DNA from: Bdellovibrio sp. SKB1291214
GTDB lineage: Bacteria; Bdellovibrionota; Bdellovibrionia; Bdellovibrionales; Bdellovibrionaceae
Assembly (NCBI RefSeq): GCF_002209355.2
Contig: NZ_CP106855.1
Span: 1,674,001 to 1,738,000, forward strand
Length of the DNA: 64,000 bases
Direction of reading: 5' to 3'
This document shows positions 33,682 through 41,274 of the stretch, in pieces; position 1 is the stretch's first letter; the number at the start of each line of letters is the position of its first letter. The position numbers were made by a program, and so were the translations under genes. The notes under the pieces were generated by a model, which did not search any database, had not been told where the DNA came from, and saw nothing but the letters and a program-made list of their open reading frames with translations.

Positions 33682-35295
33682 ATGAAACTGATAGTGCTCG
33701 TGATGACATTCTTACTTCTTCCGCTCCTTACTTGGGGGGAGATGTGCAGCTCAGTTTCAAATACTCCTTATGACGGAATTAAAGCCCTTTCACAAAATTA
33801 CTGCGAACAACTTAAGAACTCTAAAGAGTGTAAAGATTTGTATTCACAAATTCGTGCAAATGGGGAAAACCCTGAGGATAAAGCCTTAAAGTGTTCCGAT
33901 GCGAGCGGTGTCTCCCGAGCTTTTGAAAATTCATGGAGCTATACCTCAGGCTGTGTCATTGGCGGTTGGAATTTCGTAAAAGACACCTTTGTTGGAGTTG
34001 GCACTGCCATTGCTGACGGAGCAGAAAGTCTCGGAAAATTTGCAGAGGATGTTGAAGCTGAGCATGCTGCAAATTTGGCTTGCGATAATGATCCCAACGG
34101 CAGAAGTCAGCTGTTTGATCAATACAACCAAAACGTTCCAAAACTTTTGCAAGTCGCTAAACCTTCGGCCGCAGCTCTAGCAAAAACAAGTTGCGGCGGA
34201 ATAAAGGCCACGCTTAAGCAACAACAAACACTTAAAGCCGATGAGCTCAGCTTAAATTTAAATAGAAAAGTTCTTTTGCAAAAAGCAAATTTCAGCAGCG
34301 AAGAAAAAGAGTTCCTTGATTGGGGGCAAAAGCGCCTGCCAGATTCACAACTGAACTTGCTGCAAGCGGCGAAAGCAAAACTTAAGGAAGTGGGAGTAAA
34401 GCTAGATTGCTACAACTCTCAACAAGCAGCAGCCATGGTCTGTGAAGCCATCGCAGATGTTGGAACATTAGCAGCTGGTCCCACCGCATGGGCAGTAAAA
34501 GCAACCAGACTTCAAAACATCGCAAAGATTGCCGGTGTATCGCTTGATGCTCAGAAGGCAGCGTCAGCATCTCGGGCGGTGGCAACAGCGGCCGACCTAG
34601 AAAAAGCAGCCAAGCTTTCGAATGTGGAAAGAATAGCTGCAGCAGAGAAATCCTTGGGGCGTGCTTTAACTGCGGCAGAAAAGAAAGCCTTGATCGATGC
34701 TCACGAGGTAGCAGCTCAAACAGGACGTGGCTACGGAACTTACTCTGCCACAGATTTGAAAAACAAAGCCGACATATTAAAGACAGCCGGTTTTAGCGAA
34801 ACGGAACGGAACTTGTTAATGAGGCAGGGACTTGCTGGGTCGGTTTCAAATGGGTCATCAGCGCGAACATTTTCAAACACCATGCGTCTTCAGGGGGAGA
34901 AGCTCCTTAGCAGTGGCAAAACTGCCGAAGCAAAACAGAGCTTCCGATCCGCCGCCGACTCCTTTGAGGTGGTTGCCAATGATGTAAAATTTGCAAAGTC
35001 AGATCGTGATTATTGGGTGGCAGCAAAAATAAACGCCAACGCCGAAAGATACGACAAAGCCGCCGACTATTTCATCAAAAGCTACAGCAAAGAAACCGGC
35101 AGTTCCAAGTCAGAGGCCATTTTCGAAGCTCTCAACCGTGAAAAGCAAGAACTACGGGTTATTTCAGCAAAGAACCCAAGCAGTGTTGGAGCACAAACCA
35201 CCTACCAAACTCACCGCAAACTCATCGAAGCCGTGGTGAATAACCCTCAGCTCCGCTTAAGCGACGCACTAAGAGCGGAACTCCTGAAACCGTAA
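33682..35295 (+). CDS. secreted helical protein with 'LGR-LT-AEKKALIDAHE' motif
   Basis: 537 residues from the ATG at 33682 (a TTG six codons upstream is also in frame). Signal peptide MKLIVLVMTFLLLPLLTWG, then a Cys-containing region (EMCSSVSN, YCEQLKNSKECKDLY, KCSDASG), so oxidised and exported. The rest is Ala/Lys-rich helix. Around residues 310-345 the motif VERIAAAEKSLGRALTAAEK and following ALIDAHEVA occurs, which I recall as a shared motif of large secreted proteins in predatory bacteria; this is memory, not a search. TPR-like helices follow (QSFRSAADSFEVVANDVKFA, then NAERYDKAADYFIKSY). Function unknown. Confidence 0.8.
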   Translation: MKLIVLVMTFLLLPLLTWGEMCSSVSNTPYDGIKALSQNYCEQLKNSKECKDLYSQIRANGENPEDKALKCSDASGVSRAFENSWSYTSGCVIGGWNFVKDTFVGVGTAIADGAESLGKFAEDVEAEHAANLACDNDPNGRSQLFDQYNQNVPKLLQVAKPSAAALAKTSCGGIKATLKQQQTLKADELSLNLNRKVLLQKANFSSEEKEFLDWGQKRLPDSQLNLLQAAKAKLKEVGVKLDCYNSQQAAAMVCEAIADVGTLAAGPTAWAVKATRLQNIAKIAGVSLDAQKAASASRAVATAADLEKAAKLSNVERIAAAEKSLGRALTAAEKKALIDAHEVAAQTGRGYGTYSATDLKNKADILKTAGFSETERNLLMRQGLAGSVSNGSSARTFSNTMRLQGEKLLSSGKTAEAKQSFRSAADSFEVVANDVKFAKSDRDYWVAAKINANAERYDKAADYFIKSYSKETGSSKSEAIFEALNREKQELRVISAKNPSSVGAQTTYQTHRKLIEAVVNNPQLRLSDALRAELLKP

Positions 35296-35437
35296 TTTAT
35301 AATTAAGCTGCTGATTATACGCGGCTTTTATGGAACGGCTTGATTCTGAAAAAAGCTGTCTTTTTTATTGCCAAGAGTCACCGACATCGATAATCTCTTC
35401 TTCTTCCTGAAAAGCTGAAAAAAATAGCATGTAATAG

Positions 35438-35466
35438 TTGACAAAGCCTAGTGCGAAGTGGCATTT
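35438..35466 (+). promoter_or_regulatory. promoter of rplU-rpmA
   Basis: Perfect -35 TTGACA (35438-35443), 17-base spacer, -10-like GCATTT (35461-35466). It leaves a leader of about 30 bases with GGAGG before the rplU ATG. Confidence 0.5.
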
Positions 35467-35500
35467 ACGACTGGCTTAATTCGGGTAGCTGGAGGTTCTA

Positions 35501-36061
35501 ATGTACGCGATTATTCGTACTGGTGGTAAGCAATATAAAGTTCAAGCTGGTGATGTTGTTCAAGTTGATAAACTTGATCAAAAACTAGGTGCAGAGTTTG
35601 ATATCAACGATATCTTGATGGTTGGTGGTGAGTCCACTCATGTTGGTCAACCTCTTGTTAAAGGTGCAAAAGTAACTGTTGTTGTTACTAAGCAAGCTAA
35701 GACTAGAAAAGAAATCGTTTTCAAAAAGAAACGTCGTCAAGGTTACAGAAAATTCGCAACTCACAAACAAGAGTTCACTGAACTTTTCGTGAAAGCAATT
35801 TCTCTTGATGGTAAATCAACAAAAGCTGACGCTACACCAAATGTAGTAGACGTTGCTGCGAAACGCACTGAAGCTGCTGAAGCTCGCGTTGCTGCTCGCA
35901 AAGAACGTGCATCTACAAAAGGTAAAGGCGAAGAAGTAGTTAAAAAAGCTGCTAAAAAAACTGTAGCGAAAAAGAAAGTTGCTAAAAAAGCAGTTAAAAA
36001 GACTGCAAAAAAAGCAACCGCTAAGAAAAAAACAGCTAAAAAAGCTTCTAAAAAAGCGTAA
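35501..36061 (+). CDS. rplU: 50S ribosomal protein L21 with long Lys/Ala-rich tail
   Basis: Residues 1-103 are a normal L21 (MYAIIRTGGKQYKVQAGD, then KKKRRQGYRKFATHKQ). The protein continues for 83 more residues, ending in about 40 residues of AKK-type repeats (KKAAKKTVAKKKVAKKAVKK and on) like histone H1 C-terminal tails. L21 normally has about 103 residues. The tail is in frame with no stop and the codon use is uniform, so it is not a sequencing join. It could bind rRNA or DNA. GGAGG precedes the ATG. It is followed 27 bases later by rpmA, the usual partner. Confidence 0.97.
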   Translation: MYAIIRTGGKQYKVQAGDVVQVDKLDQKLGAEFDINDILMVGGESTHVGQPLVKGAKVTVVVTKQAKTRKEIVFKKKRRQGYRKFATHKQEFTELFVKAISLDGKSTKADATPNVVDVAAKRTEAAEARVAARKERASTKGKGEEVVKKAAKKTVAKKKVAKKAVKKTAKKATAKKKTAKKASKKA

Positions 36062-36088
36062 TTTAAAAGATTTTAAGCGAGGTTAGTC

Positions 36089-36349
36089 ATGGCAAGTAAG
36101 AAGGCCGGTGGTAGTACAAAGAATGGTCGTGATTCACAGAGTAAACGCTTAGGCGTTAAACGTTTCGGTGGCGAGAAAGTTCTTTCTGGAACAATTATCG
36201 TTCGTCAACGTGGCACAAAATTCCACGTTGGTAACAACGTAAAAATCGGTCGTGACCACACGATCTATTCTGTAATCGAAGGTCTTGTTAAATTTGAGCG
36301 TTTTGCAAAAGATCGCTTCAAAGTTAGTGTTTATCCTAAAGCTGTCTAG
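36089..36349 (+). CDS. rpmA: 50S ribosomal protein L27
   Basis: 86 residues, normal length, near the peptidyl-transferase centre. N-terminal [20 protein letters not shown] is the conserved flexible arm. The Met-Ala-Ser start needs no protease processing of the type seen in Firmicutes. Co-transcribed with rplU; terminator at 36402-36431. Confidence 0.98.
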   Translation: MASKKAGGSTKNGRDSQSKRLGVKRFGGEKVLSGTIIVRQRGTKFHVGNNVKIGRDHTIYSVIEGLVKFERFAKDRFKVSVYPKAV

Positions 36350-36401
36350 TTCCGACTAGATCCGCAGCTTCGATAAGCACCAAGAGATTTTACAAATACA
36401 T

Positions 36402-36431
36402 AAAAAGGAGCCTCTCTGGGCTCCTTTTTTG
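36402..36431 (+). terminator. rho-independent terminator of rplU-rpmA
   Basis: Eleven-base arms AAAAAGGAGCC (36402-36412) and GGCTCCTTTTT (36419-36429) with a six-base loop and T-run. It ends only about 35 bases before the obgE ATG. Confidence 0.93.
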
Positions 36432-36457
36432 TTGTATATCTCTCCTCAAAGTATTGG
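36429..36457 (+). promoter_or_regulatory. possible promoter of obgE, overlapping the terminator end
   Basis: TTGTTG (36429-36434), 17-base spacer, TATTGG (36452-36457), then seven bases to the ATG at 36465. Boxes are imperfect, but the spacing matches other leaderless candidates in this window, and there is no Shine-Dalgarno. Confidence 0.35.
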
Positions 36458-36464
36458 TGCTCTT

Positions 36465-37493
36465 ATGAAATTCATTGATGAAGTTAGAATCACATTAGCC
36501 TCTGGCCGTGGCGGTCCGGGTTGCGTTAGTTTCCGTAGAGAATCGGGTGCTCCTCGTGGTGGACCAGATGGCGGTGACGGTGGCAAGGGCGGCGATGTTA
36601 TTATCAAGACTTCGCGACATATCAACTCCCTGTTCGAAATCAGACAAAACAAAAGATACGCAGCTCAAAATGGTGAGATGGGTTTCGGCCGTCAAAAACA
36701 TGGTGCGGACGGTGAAAACCTAGTTCTAGTTGTGCCTCAAGGTACAATTCTTAGAAACCTAGAGGGTGAAATCGTTGTTGATATGACTGGCATCGATGAG
36801 CACGTGCTTTTGCGTGGTGGACGTGGTGGTAAAGGTAATGAGTTTTTCAAAACTTCCATTAACCAAGCGCCAACACATGCGCAACCTGGTGAAGACAACG
36901 AAGAGTTGGAAGTTAAGCTTGAGCTTAAATTGATCGCTGACGTGGGTATCATCGGCTTCCCAAATGCGGGTAAATCGACGTTGATCTCTCGTATCTCGGC
37001 AGCGAAACCAAAAATCGCCGACTATCCTTTTACAACTTTGACGCCAAACTTGGGTGTGGTTAAAGCGGGTGACTATAGCTCATTCGTGGTTGCCGATATT
37101 CCCGGTTTGGTTAAGGGCGCGCACGAAGGTGTGGGGCTTGGTATTCAGTTCTTGAAACACGTTGAACGTACACGCGTATTCATTCACTTGGTGGATGCAT
37201 CGGGTTTGTCGGGCCGTGATCCACTTCAAGATTTTGAAGATCTTAACTATGAACTTAAAATGTATGATGAGAGCAATCAGGACAAAGAGGGTTTCTTCCC
37301 TTTGCAGACGCGTCCTCAATTTGTCGTGCTCAACAAAATTGATACTCTCAGCACAGATCAACTTGAAAAACTAAAATTGAAATTCAAAAAAGCGACAGGC
37401 TCTAGTCCCTTGGCTATTTCTGCAGTCACGGGGAAAAACATCACAGAACTTGTTACAGAGTTGGGTCGCCAGATTTTGAAGGATGAAGAATAA
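36465..37493 (+). CDS. obgE: GTPase ObgE/CgtA
   Basis: Essential ribosome-assembly and stress GTPase. 342 residues: glycine-rich Obg domain (KFIDEVRITLASGRGGPGCV, then GGPDGGDGGKGG), then the G domain with G1 GFPNAGKS (about 164-171), G3 VADIPGL, G4 NKID and the switch PFTTLTPNLG. A short C-terminus without a long acidic tail. The ATG at 36465 has no clear ribosome-binding site; an upstream TTG at 36429 lies within the terminator T-run and is rejected. The stop overlaps nadD by one base (TAATG). Confidence 0.96.
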   Translation: MKFIDEVRITLASGRGGPGCVSFRRESGAPRGGPDGGDGGKGGDVIIKTSRHINSLFEIRQNKRYAAQNGEMGFGRQKHGADGENLVLVVPQGTILRNLEGEIVVDMTGIDEHVLLRGGRGGKGNEFFKTSINQAPTHAQPGEDNEELEVKLELKLIADVGIIGFPNAGKSTLISRISAAKPKIADYPFTTLTPNLGVVKAGDYSSFVVADIPGLVKGAHEGVGLGIQFLKHVERTRVFIHLVDASGLSGRDPLQDFEDLNYELKMYDESNQDKEGFFPLQTRPQFVVLNKIDTLSTDQLEKLKLKFKKATGSSPLAISAVTGKNITELVTELGRQILKDEE

Positions 37494-38518
37494 TGAAAAT
37501 TGGTATCTTTGGCGGAAGCTTTAATCCTCCACACATGGGTCACATCAACGCCATTCAAACAGTGGCGAAAAAAATGGGCTTGAACAAAGTCCACGTGATT
37601 CCAGCAGCACAAAACCCTCTAAAAACTCCAGTTGAGGGACCTACGTCTGAACAACGTTTGGAACTTACGCAAAAAGCATTCGCGCAATACGGCGAAACTT
37701 ATTTCGTCGACGACCAAGAGCTTAAGCGTGGTGGTATGAGCTATACGATCGACACGGTCATGAACCTTCGTAAGACATACGAGGCTTCTGATTTGTTCTT
37801 GATCGTGGGCGCAGATAAATTCGAAGAGCTTTCTCAATGGAAAGACTATTCCAAAATTTTGGCAGAGACGAACCTAGTTGTGACAACTCGTCCTGGTTAC
37901 GACATGCCAGAATCTATGGATGAGATGCCTGGTTACTTGAAACCTTTAGTTGCGGATTTCGATTTCAACTTTATCGAGCTGACAACTGGGCGTAGTATTC
38001 AGTTCATCACTTTGCGTGATATCGAAGTTTCTTCCAGCGAAGTTCGTAAATGGCTTCGTTCGGGTAAACCTGTCGAGCAGTACTTGCCACTTGCTGTTGA
38101 AACTTACATTAAAGAGCACAAGCTTTACAGAAACCTTGGTGACCGTATCGGTGACTACACTAAGTTCACTGAATTCTGCGCGAATGTTCTGTTCGCGAAC
38201 AAGGGAATCAATGTTCTTGGTTACGATCTAACTAAGATCACAGCTCCAAGTGAGTACGCTTTGATTGCTTCTGGTACTTCTACTCGTCACGCAACTGCTA
38301 TGGCAGAAAATATCGTGATTGCAGTGAAAGAAGAATTCAACGTTCATCCACAATCCGTTGAGGGTGTTGATGAAGGTCGTTGGGTTCTAGTTGATTACGG
38401 TACTTTGATCATTCACGTGTTCTATGACTTTGTACGCCTTGAGTACGGTCTAGAAAACTTGTGGAGACAAGGCACTGTATTGCCTCTTAAAGATCCTTAC
38501 GTTGGAAAACAGCAGTAA
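37493..38518 (+). CDS. nadD: fused nicotinate-nucleotide adenylyltransferase (NadD) and ribosomal silencing factor (RsfS)
   Basis: One continuous 341-residue frame joins two proteins normally encoded by adjacent genes. Residues 1-210 are NadD, making deamido-NAD from nicotinate mononucleotide and ATP: GGSFNPPHMGH (7-17, nucleotidyl-transfer motif) and ISSSEVR-type motif at 178-185. Residues about 220-332 are RsfS, which binds L14 and blocks 50S-30S joining: LIASGTSTRHATAMAENI (257-274) and VEGVDEGRWVLVDYGTLIIH (289-308). The joint (about 205-222) has no Met-led restart. It overlaps both obgE and rlmH by one base, so four functions are translationally coupled. Confidence 0.95.
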   Translation: MKIGIFGGSFNPPHMGHINAIQTVAKKMGLNKVHVIPAAQNPLKTPVEGPTSEQRLELTQKAFAQYGETYFVDDQELKRGGMSYTIDTVMNLRKTYEASDLFLIVGADKFEELSQWKDYSKILAETNLVVTTRPGYDMPESMDEMPGYLKPLVADFDFNFIELTTGRSIQFITLRDIEVSSSEVRKWLRSGKPVEQYLPLAVETYIKEHKLYRNLGDRIGDYTKFTEFCANVLFANKGINVLGYDLTKITAPSEYALIASGTSTRHATAMAENIVIAVKEEFNVHPQSVEGVDEGRWVLVDYGTLIIHVFYDFVRLEYGLENLWRQGTVLPLKDPYVGKQQ

Positions 38519-38988
38519 TGAAATTCGTATTGTACAACCTCGCGACAGCCAAGGAAGCCTGGGCCGACGAGGTGAGCGAGTTGTACAAAAAGAAGATCTC
38601 CTTCTTTATTCCCTTCGATATTCAAACTTTGAAAGCCAAAAAGTCAGCTCGTGAAGACGCTGACTTTAAACGCAACGAAGAGTCTGAACTCATTCTTAAA
38701 AATATAAACTCTGATGATTACGTTGTTTTGTTCGACGAACGTGGATCAGTGTTTGATTCGATCCAATTTTCAAAAAAAATAGAAAACATCTTGGGAAGCT
38801 CTAAAAAGCGCGCCATTTTTATTATTGGCGGCGCGTTTGGTGTAAATGAAGATGTACGCAAACGCGCTGATTTAAAGGTCGCTCTGTCACCCATGGTGAT
38901 GAATCACTTGATGGCCCAAGCAATGAGCATGGAGCAAATCTATAGAGCCTTCACCATCATAAAAAAGATCCCATATCACAACGGGTAA
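38518..38988 (+). CDS. rlmH: 23S rRNA pseudouridine-1915 N3-methyltransferase
   Basis: SPOUT-class methyltransferase acting on the assembled 70S ribosome. 156 residues, usual size. Motifs: DYVVLFDERG (70-79), FIIGGAFGVNEDV (SAM-binding knot), LSPMVMNHLMAQAMSMEQIYRAF, and the C-terminal PYHNG. Standard neighbour of rsfS, here coupled to the nadD-rsfS fusion by the TAATG overlap. Its stop codon lies in the left arm of a 25-bp inverted repeat. Confidence 0.97.
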   Translation: MKFVLYNLATAKEAWADEVSELYKKKISFFIPFDIQTLKAKKSAREDADFKRNEESELILKNINSDDYVVLFDERGSVFDSIQFSKKIENILGSSKKRAIFIIGGAFGVNEDVRKRADLKVALSPMVMNHLMAQAMSMEQIYRAFTIIKKIPYHNG

Positions 38989-39076
38989 CAGTTCCCTTTT
39001 TTAGGATTTGTTCACGCCGGCGATTGGTACAGTTTTATTTTAGAATTATTCAATCCTAAAAAAGGGAACTGTTACC
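38984..39076. repeat. 25-bp perfect inverted repeat holding two convergent stop codons
   Basis: Left arm 38984-39008 begins GGTAACAGTTCCC; right arm 39052-39076 is its exact reverse complement, ending GGGAACTGTTACC. The spacer is 43 bases. The left arm contains the rlmH TAA (38986-38988); the right arm ends within the stop of the minus-strand gene (39076-39078). Each arm has a T6/A6 run after GGGAA, so it may terminate both transcripts, but the arms are far apart for a simple terminator. Confidence 0.95.
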
Positions 39077-39852
39077 TAAAGCCAGGGGGGTTGGTTGCCG
39101 AGTTCTTTTTCTGGGTTTCGGCCTAAATCAAGGAGTCTGTTCCATTCTTCCGGAAGGAACGCGCGTTGTTCTTGTTCAGCCATATCTTCGTCGATTTTAG
39201 GGGGCTTTACGCATGTACTATCTGGATCGAAAGCATCTTTAGAGCAGATCGCAAATTTAATTCCTGTGGAGTCTCCGCCAATGGCCTTATTCCAGCTGTT
39301 CAATGTCATCGGTTCATGGGGATTCAAGGCAGGATCCAAAACGTACGCCGTGTTACCTACGCGGTAGGTGACAGCCACATGGTACCACCACTCAACCCAA
39401 CCATTCGGGGCATTATTAGTCGAGGCGTGAAGTTCGCCAAAAGCAAAAACCTTTTTAGGGGTCACTGCATTTTTTAGGATCAGATTTTCAGCGGCGAGTT
39501 CCGCGCGAGCATAACAGCCGTCATCAGGGTATAACCAAGTAAGACGACGTTGGCTCATACCATCTTTCAGAAAATAGGAATCGCGGATAAATTTAAATTG
39601 GGAAACAAGCAGCTCATAACTTTCAACTGCAGGAATATCGGCAAGTTTAAGCTGACTCAACGGGCGGGCCAGTGATTCCGGCCCAGATCCAGTAAGTTCT
39701 GTGGCATTCTGTTCAGAGAAAAGTACGGCACCGTGACTGCGCGTTTTTGCTTGATGGTAAGTCTCATGGGACAGGCGTTGTGCAGATAAACCGGCAAACG
39801 CATTTATCGCAATGAAGCTTAAGGCCGTAAATATAATTGCTGAACTTTTCAT
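39076..39852 (-). CDS. secreted protein-glutaminase-like protein (Cys-His-Asp deamidase)
   Basis: 258 residues from the ATG at 39852 with GGGGA upstream. Signal peptide MKSSAIIFTALSFIAINAFA. The catalytic-looking triad matches the protein-glutaminase family: Cys113 in DDGCYARAELA, His158 in WWYHVAV, Asp173 in YVLDPAL, with the usual spacing. Such enzymes convert protein glutamine to glutamate. Export suggests that it acts on envelope or prey proteins; that is inference. No immunity or inhibitor gene is seen next to it. It is convergent with rlmH across the 25-bp inverted repeat. Confidence 0.8.
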   Translation of the reverse strand: MKSSAIIFTALSFIAINAFAGLSAQRLSHETYHQAKTRSHGAVLFSEQNATELTGSGPESLARPLSQLKLADIPAVESYELLVSQFKFIRDSYFLKDGMSQRRLTWLYPDDGCYARAELAAENLILKNAVTPKKVFAFGELHASTNNAPNGWVEWWYHVAVTYRVGNTAYVLDPALNPHEPMTLNSWNKAIGGDSTGIKFAICSKDAFDPDSTCVKPPKIDEDMAEQEQRAFLPEEWNRLLDLGRNPEKELGNQPPWL

Positions 39853-39947
39853 ATAATTCCCCACCCATTTTCGGTTCTAGGATGGTGAGGAATCCTTGTC
39901 AAATGAAAGGCTGCCAGTTGGTGATGTAATTGCTCTGTGAACGCCCC

Positions 39948-40604
39948 ATGGAAAGCATATCAGATCTTATTCGTCGCTATATTCATCCCTGTTTGCATTG
40001 CGGATCATTTTTTAAGTCTACCGGACTTCTATGTGAGCCTTGCAGAGGGAGAATTCTTCAATATCTAGAGACAAAACTCGTCACTCGTACGCTAGCAATC
40101 TTTGAAGCCCATGCCTTATTTAGATGGAATCCTGGAGTCAGTGATCTTTTGTCAGTGCAGCTGGTAGGACTCAAGGGCTCACACCCTCGGGCTGATTGGG
40201 CTTATTGGGCAGATCATTTTTTACGACGCCGTATTCACGACGGACTTCCCTTACGAAGAATCATCATTATCCCAGCACCATCAAAATCCCGTTCAAAGGA
40301 TCACGCGTATCAGTGGGCCGAAGCTTTGGCCACTGCCGTTGGGGGAGAGGTCTATCCTTGTCTTAGAAAGATAAAGGCCCAGAACCAAAGGGGAGCGGGA
40401 CGGGAAAAGCGGGTTGAGGTTGAGTTAGAACTCGATGAAAATTCTTCATTGGTGTCTGATTATTGGTCAGAAGCACTTTGGATCTTTGCGGATGATATCG
40501 TTACCACGGGCTCCACAGCGCTTGCGGCGTTTAAAGCTCTTGGAAGTCCCCCTCATTTTGAAACCTGGGCCCTTGCCCATAGGACGCTTACTTGCAGGGA
40601 CTGA
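39948..40604 (+). CDS. ComF-like phosphoribosyltransferase-fold protein
   Basis: 218 residues. N-terminal zinc-ribbon-like Cys pairs (CLHCG and CEPC), then a type I phosphoribosyltransferase fold with the PRPP loop LWIFADDIVTTGSTALAAF (about 183-201). This layout is the ComF/GntX family, which has a role in DNA uptake in competent bacteria; the molecular activity is unsettled. The start is uncertain: ATG 39948 or TTG 39930, neither with a Shine-Dalgarno. The lolA promoter appears to lie in its last codons. Confidence 0.85.
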   Translation: MESISDLIRRYIHPCLHCGSFFKSTGLLCEPCRGRILQYLETKLVTRTLAIFEAHALFRWNPGVSDLLSVQLVGLKGSHPRADWAYWADHFLRRRIHDGLPLRRIIIIPAPSKSRSKDHAYQWAEALATAVGGEVYPCLRKIKAQNQRGAGREKRVEVELELDENSSLVSDYWSEALWIFADDIVTTGSTALAAFKALGSPPHFETWALAHRTLTCRD

Positions 40605-40620
40605 CTCAATCTGTTATAAC
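40592..40620 (+). promoter_or_regulatory. promoter of lolA, predicted to give a leaderless mRNA
   Basis: TTGCAG (40592-40597), 17-base spacer, TATAAC (40615-40620), then six bases to the ATG at 40627. No Shine-Dalgarno. The initiation point would be at or next to the start codon. Confidence 0.6.
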
Positions 40621-40626
40621 GCCCGA

Positions 40627-41274
40627 ATGTTTAAACAAATCAGTGCCTTAATTTTATCGCTTGGACTTTCAGCAAACGTATTTGCAGCCGACAAAATCAA
40701 CGCCAATCTCAAAAAAGTTTCACAGAAATATCGTGCAGCTAAAGTCGTTGAGATGAACATCGAAAAAACTGTTAAGAGTGATCTAACCGGAAAACTTGAT
40801 AAATTCACAGGCACTGTTGCAATCGCCAATGAAAAATTCCGTATCGACACTAAAACCCCTGATGAAGCTTTGCTTTTGTTTGACGGTACAACGCTTTGGA
40901 ACGTTCAATATCCACCGAAAGAATTTGGCGGACCTGCACAAGTTGCTAAAGGTAAACCAGACAAGAAAACTCGTGCTTTGATGTTAGCAGCGACTTTGTT
41001 GGGTGGAGACATTCAAAAAACCTTCAAGGTTACTAACGAAAAAAAAGATGGCGACATTGTGACCCTGTCGGTTGCTTCGAAGGACGATCTTCCAGTTAAG
41101 AACATTCAAATGGTTCTTGATATGAAAAAACAAGAGATCAAAGAAATCTCGTACACAGATGAAATTCCGAACTTTGTGACGATGAAATTCTCTGACGTGA
41201 AATTAAAAGACAGCATTAAAAAGAATCTATTTAAGTACGAAATCCCTAAAGATGCGCAGGTAACAAACCTATGA
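40627..41274 (+). CDS. lolA: outer-membrane lipoprotein carrier protein LolA
   Basis: Periplasmic shuttle that takes lipoproteins from the LolCDE complex to the outer membrane. 215 residues: signal peptide MFKQISALILSLGLSANVFA, then a beta-rich LolA half-barrel with features FTGTVAIANEKFRIDTKTPD and DGTTLWNVQYPPKEFG. The ATG at 40627 is chosen because it opens the signal peptide; the frame extends upstream into comF but that reading is a shadow. The stop overlaps the rimO start (ATGA). Fits the many lipoproteins in this window. Confidence 0.92.
   Translation: MFKQISALILSLGLSANVFAADKINANLKKVSQKYRAAKVVEMNIEKTVKSDLTGKLDKFTGTVAIANEKFRIDTKTPDEALLLFDGTTLWNVQYPPKEFGGPAQVAKGKPDKKTRALMLAATLLGGDIQKTFKVTNEKKDGDIVTLSVASKDDLPVKNIQMVLDMKKQEIKEISYTDEIPNFVTMKFSDVKLKDSIKKNLFKYEIPKDAQVTNL

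Noticed and set aside
40435-40626. N-terminal extension of lolA into the comF-like gene
   Set aside because: A clear signal peptide starts at 40627, and the extension overlaps an established gene in another frame.
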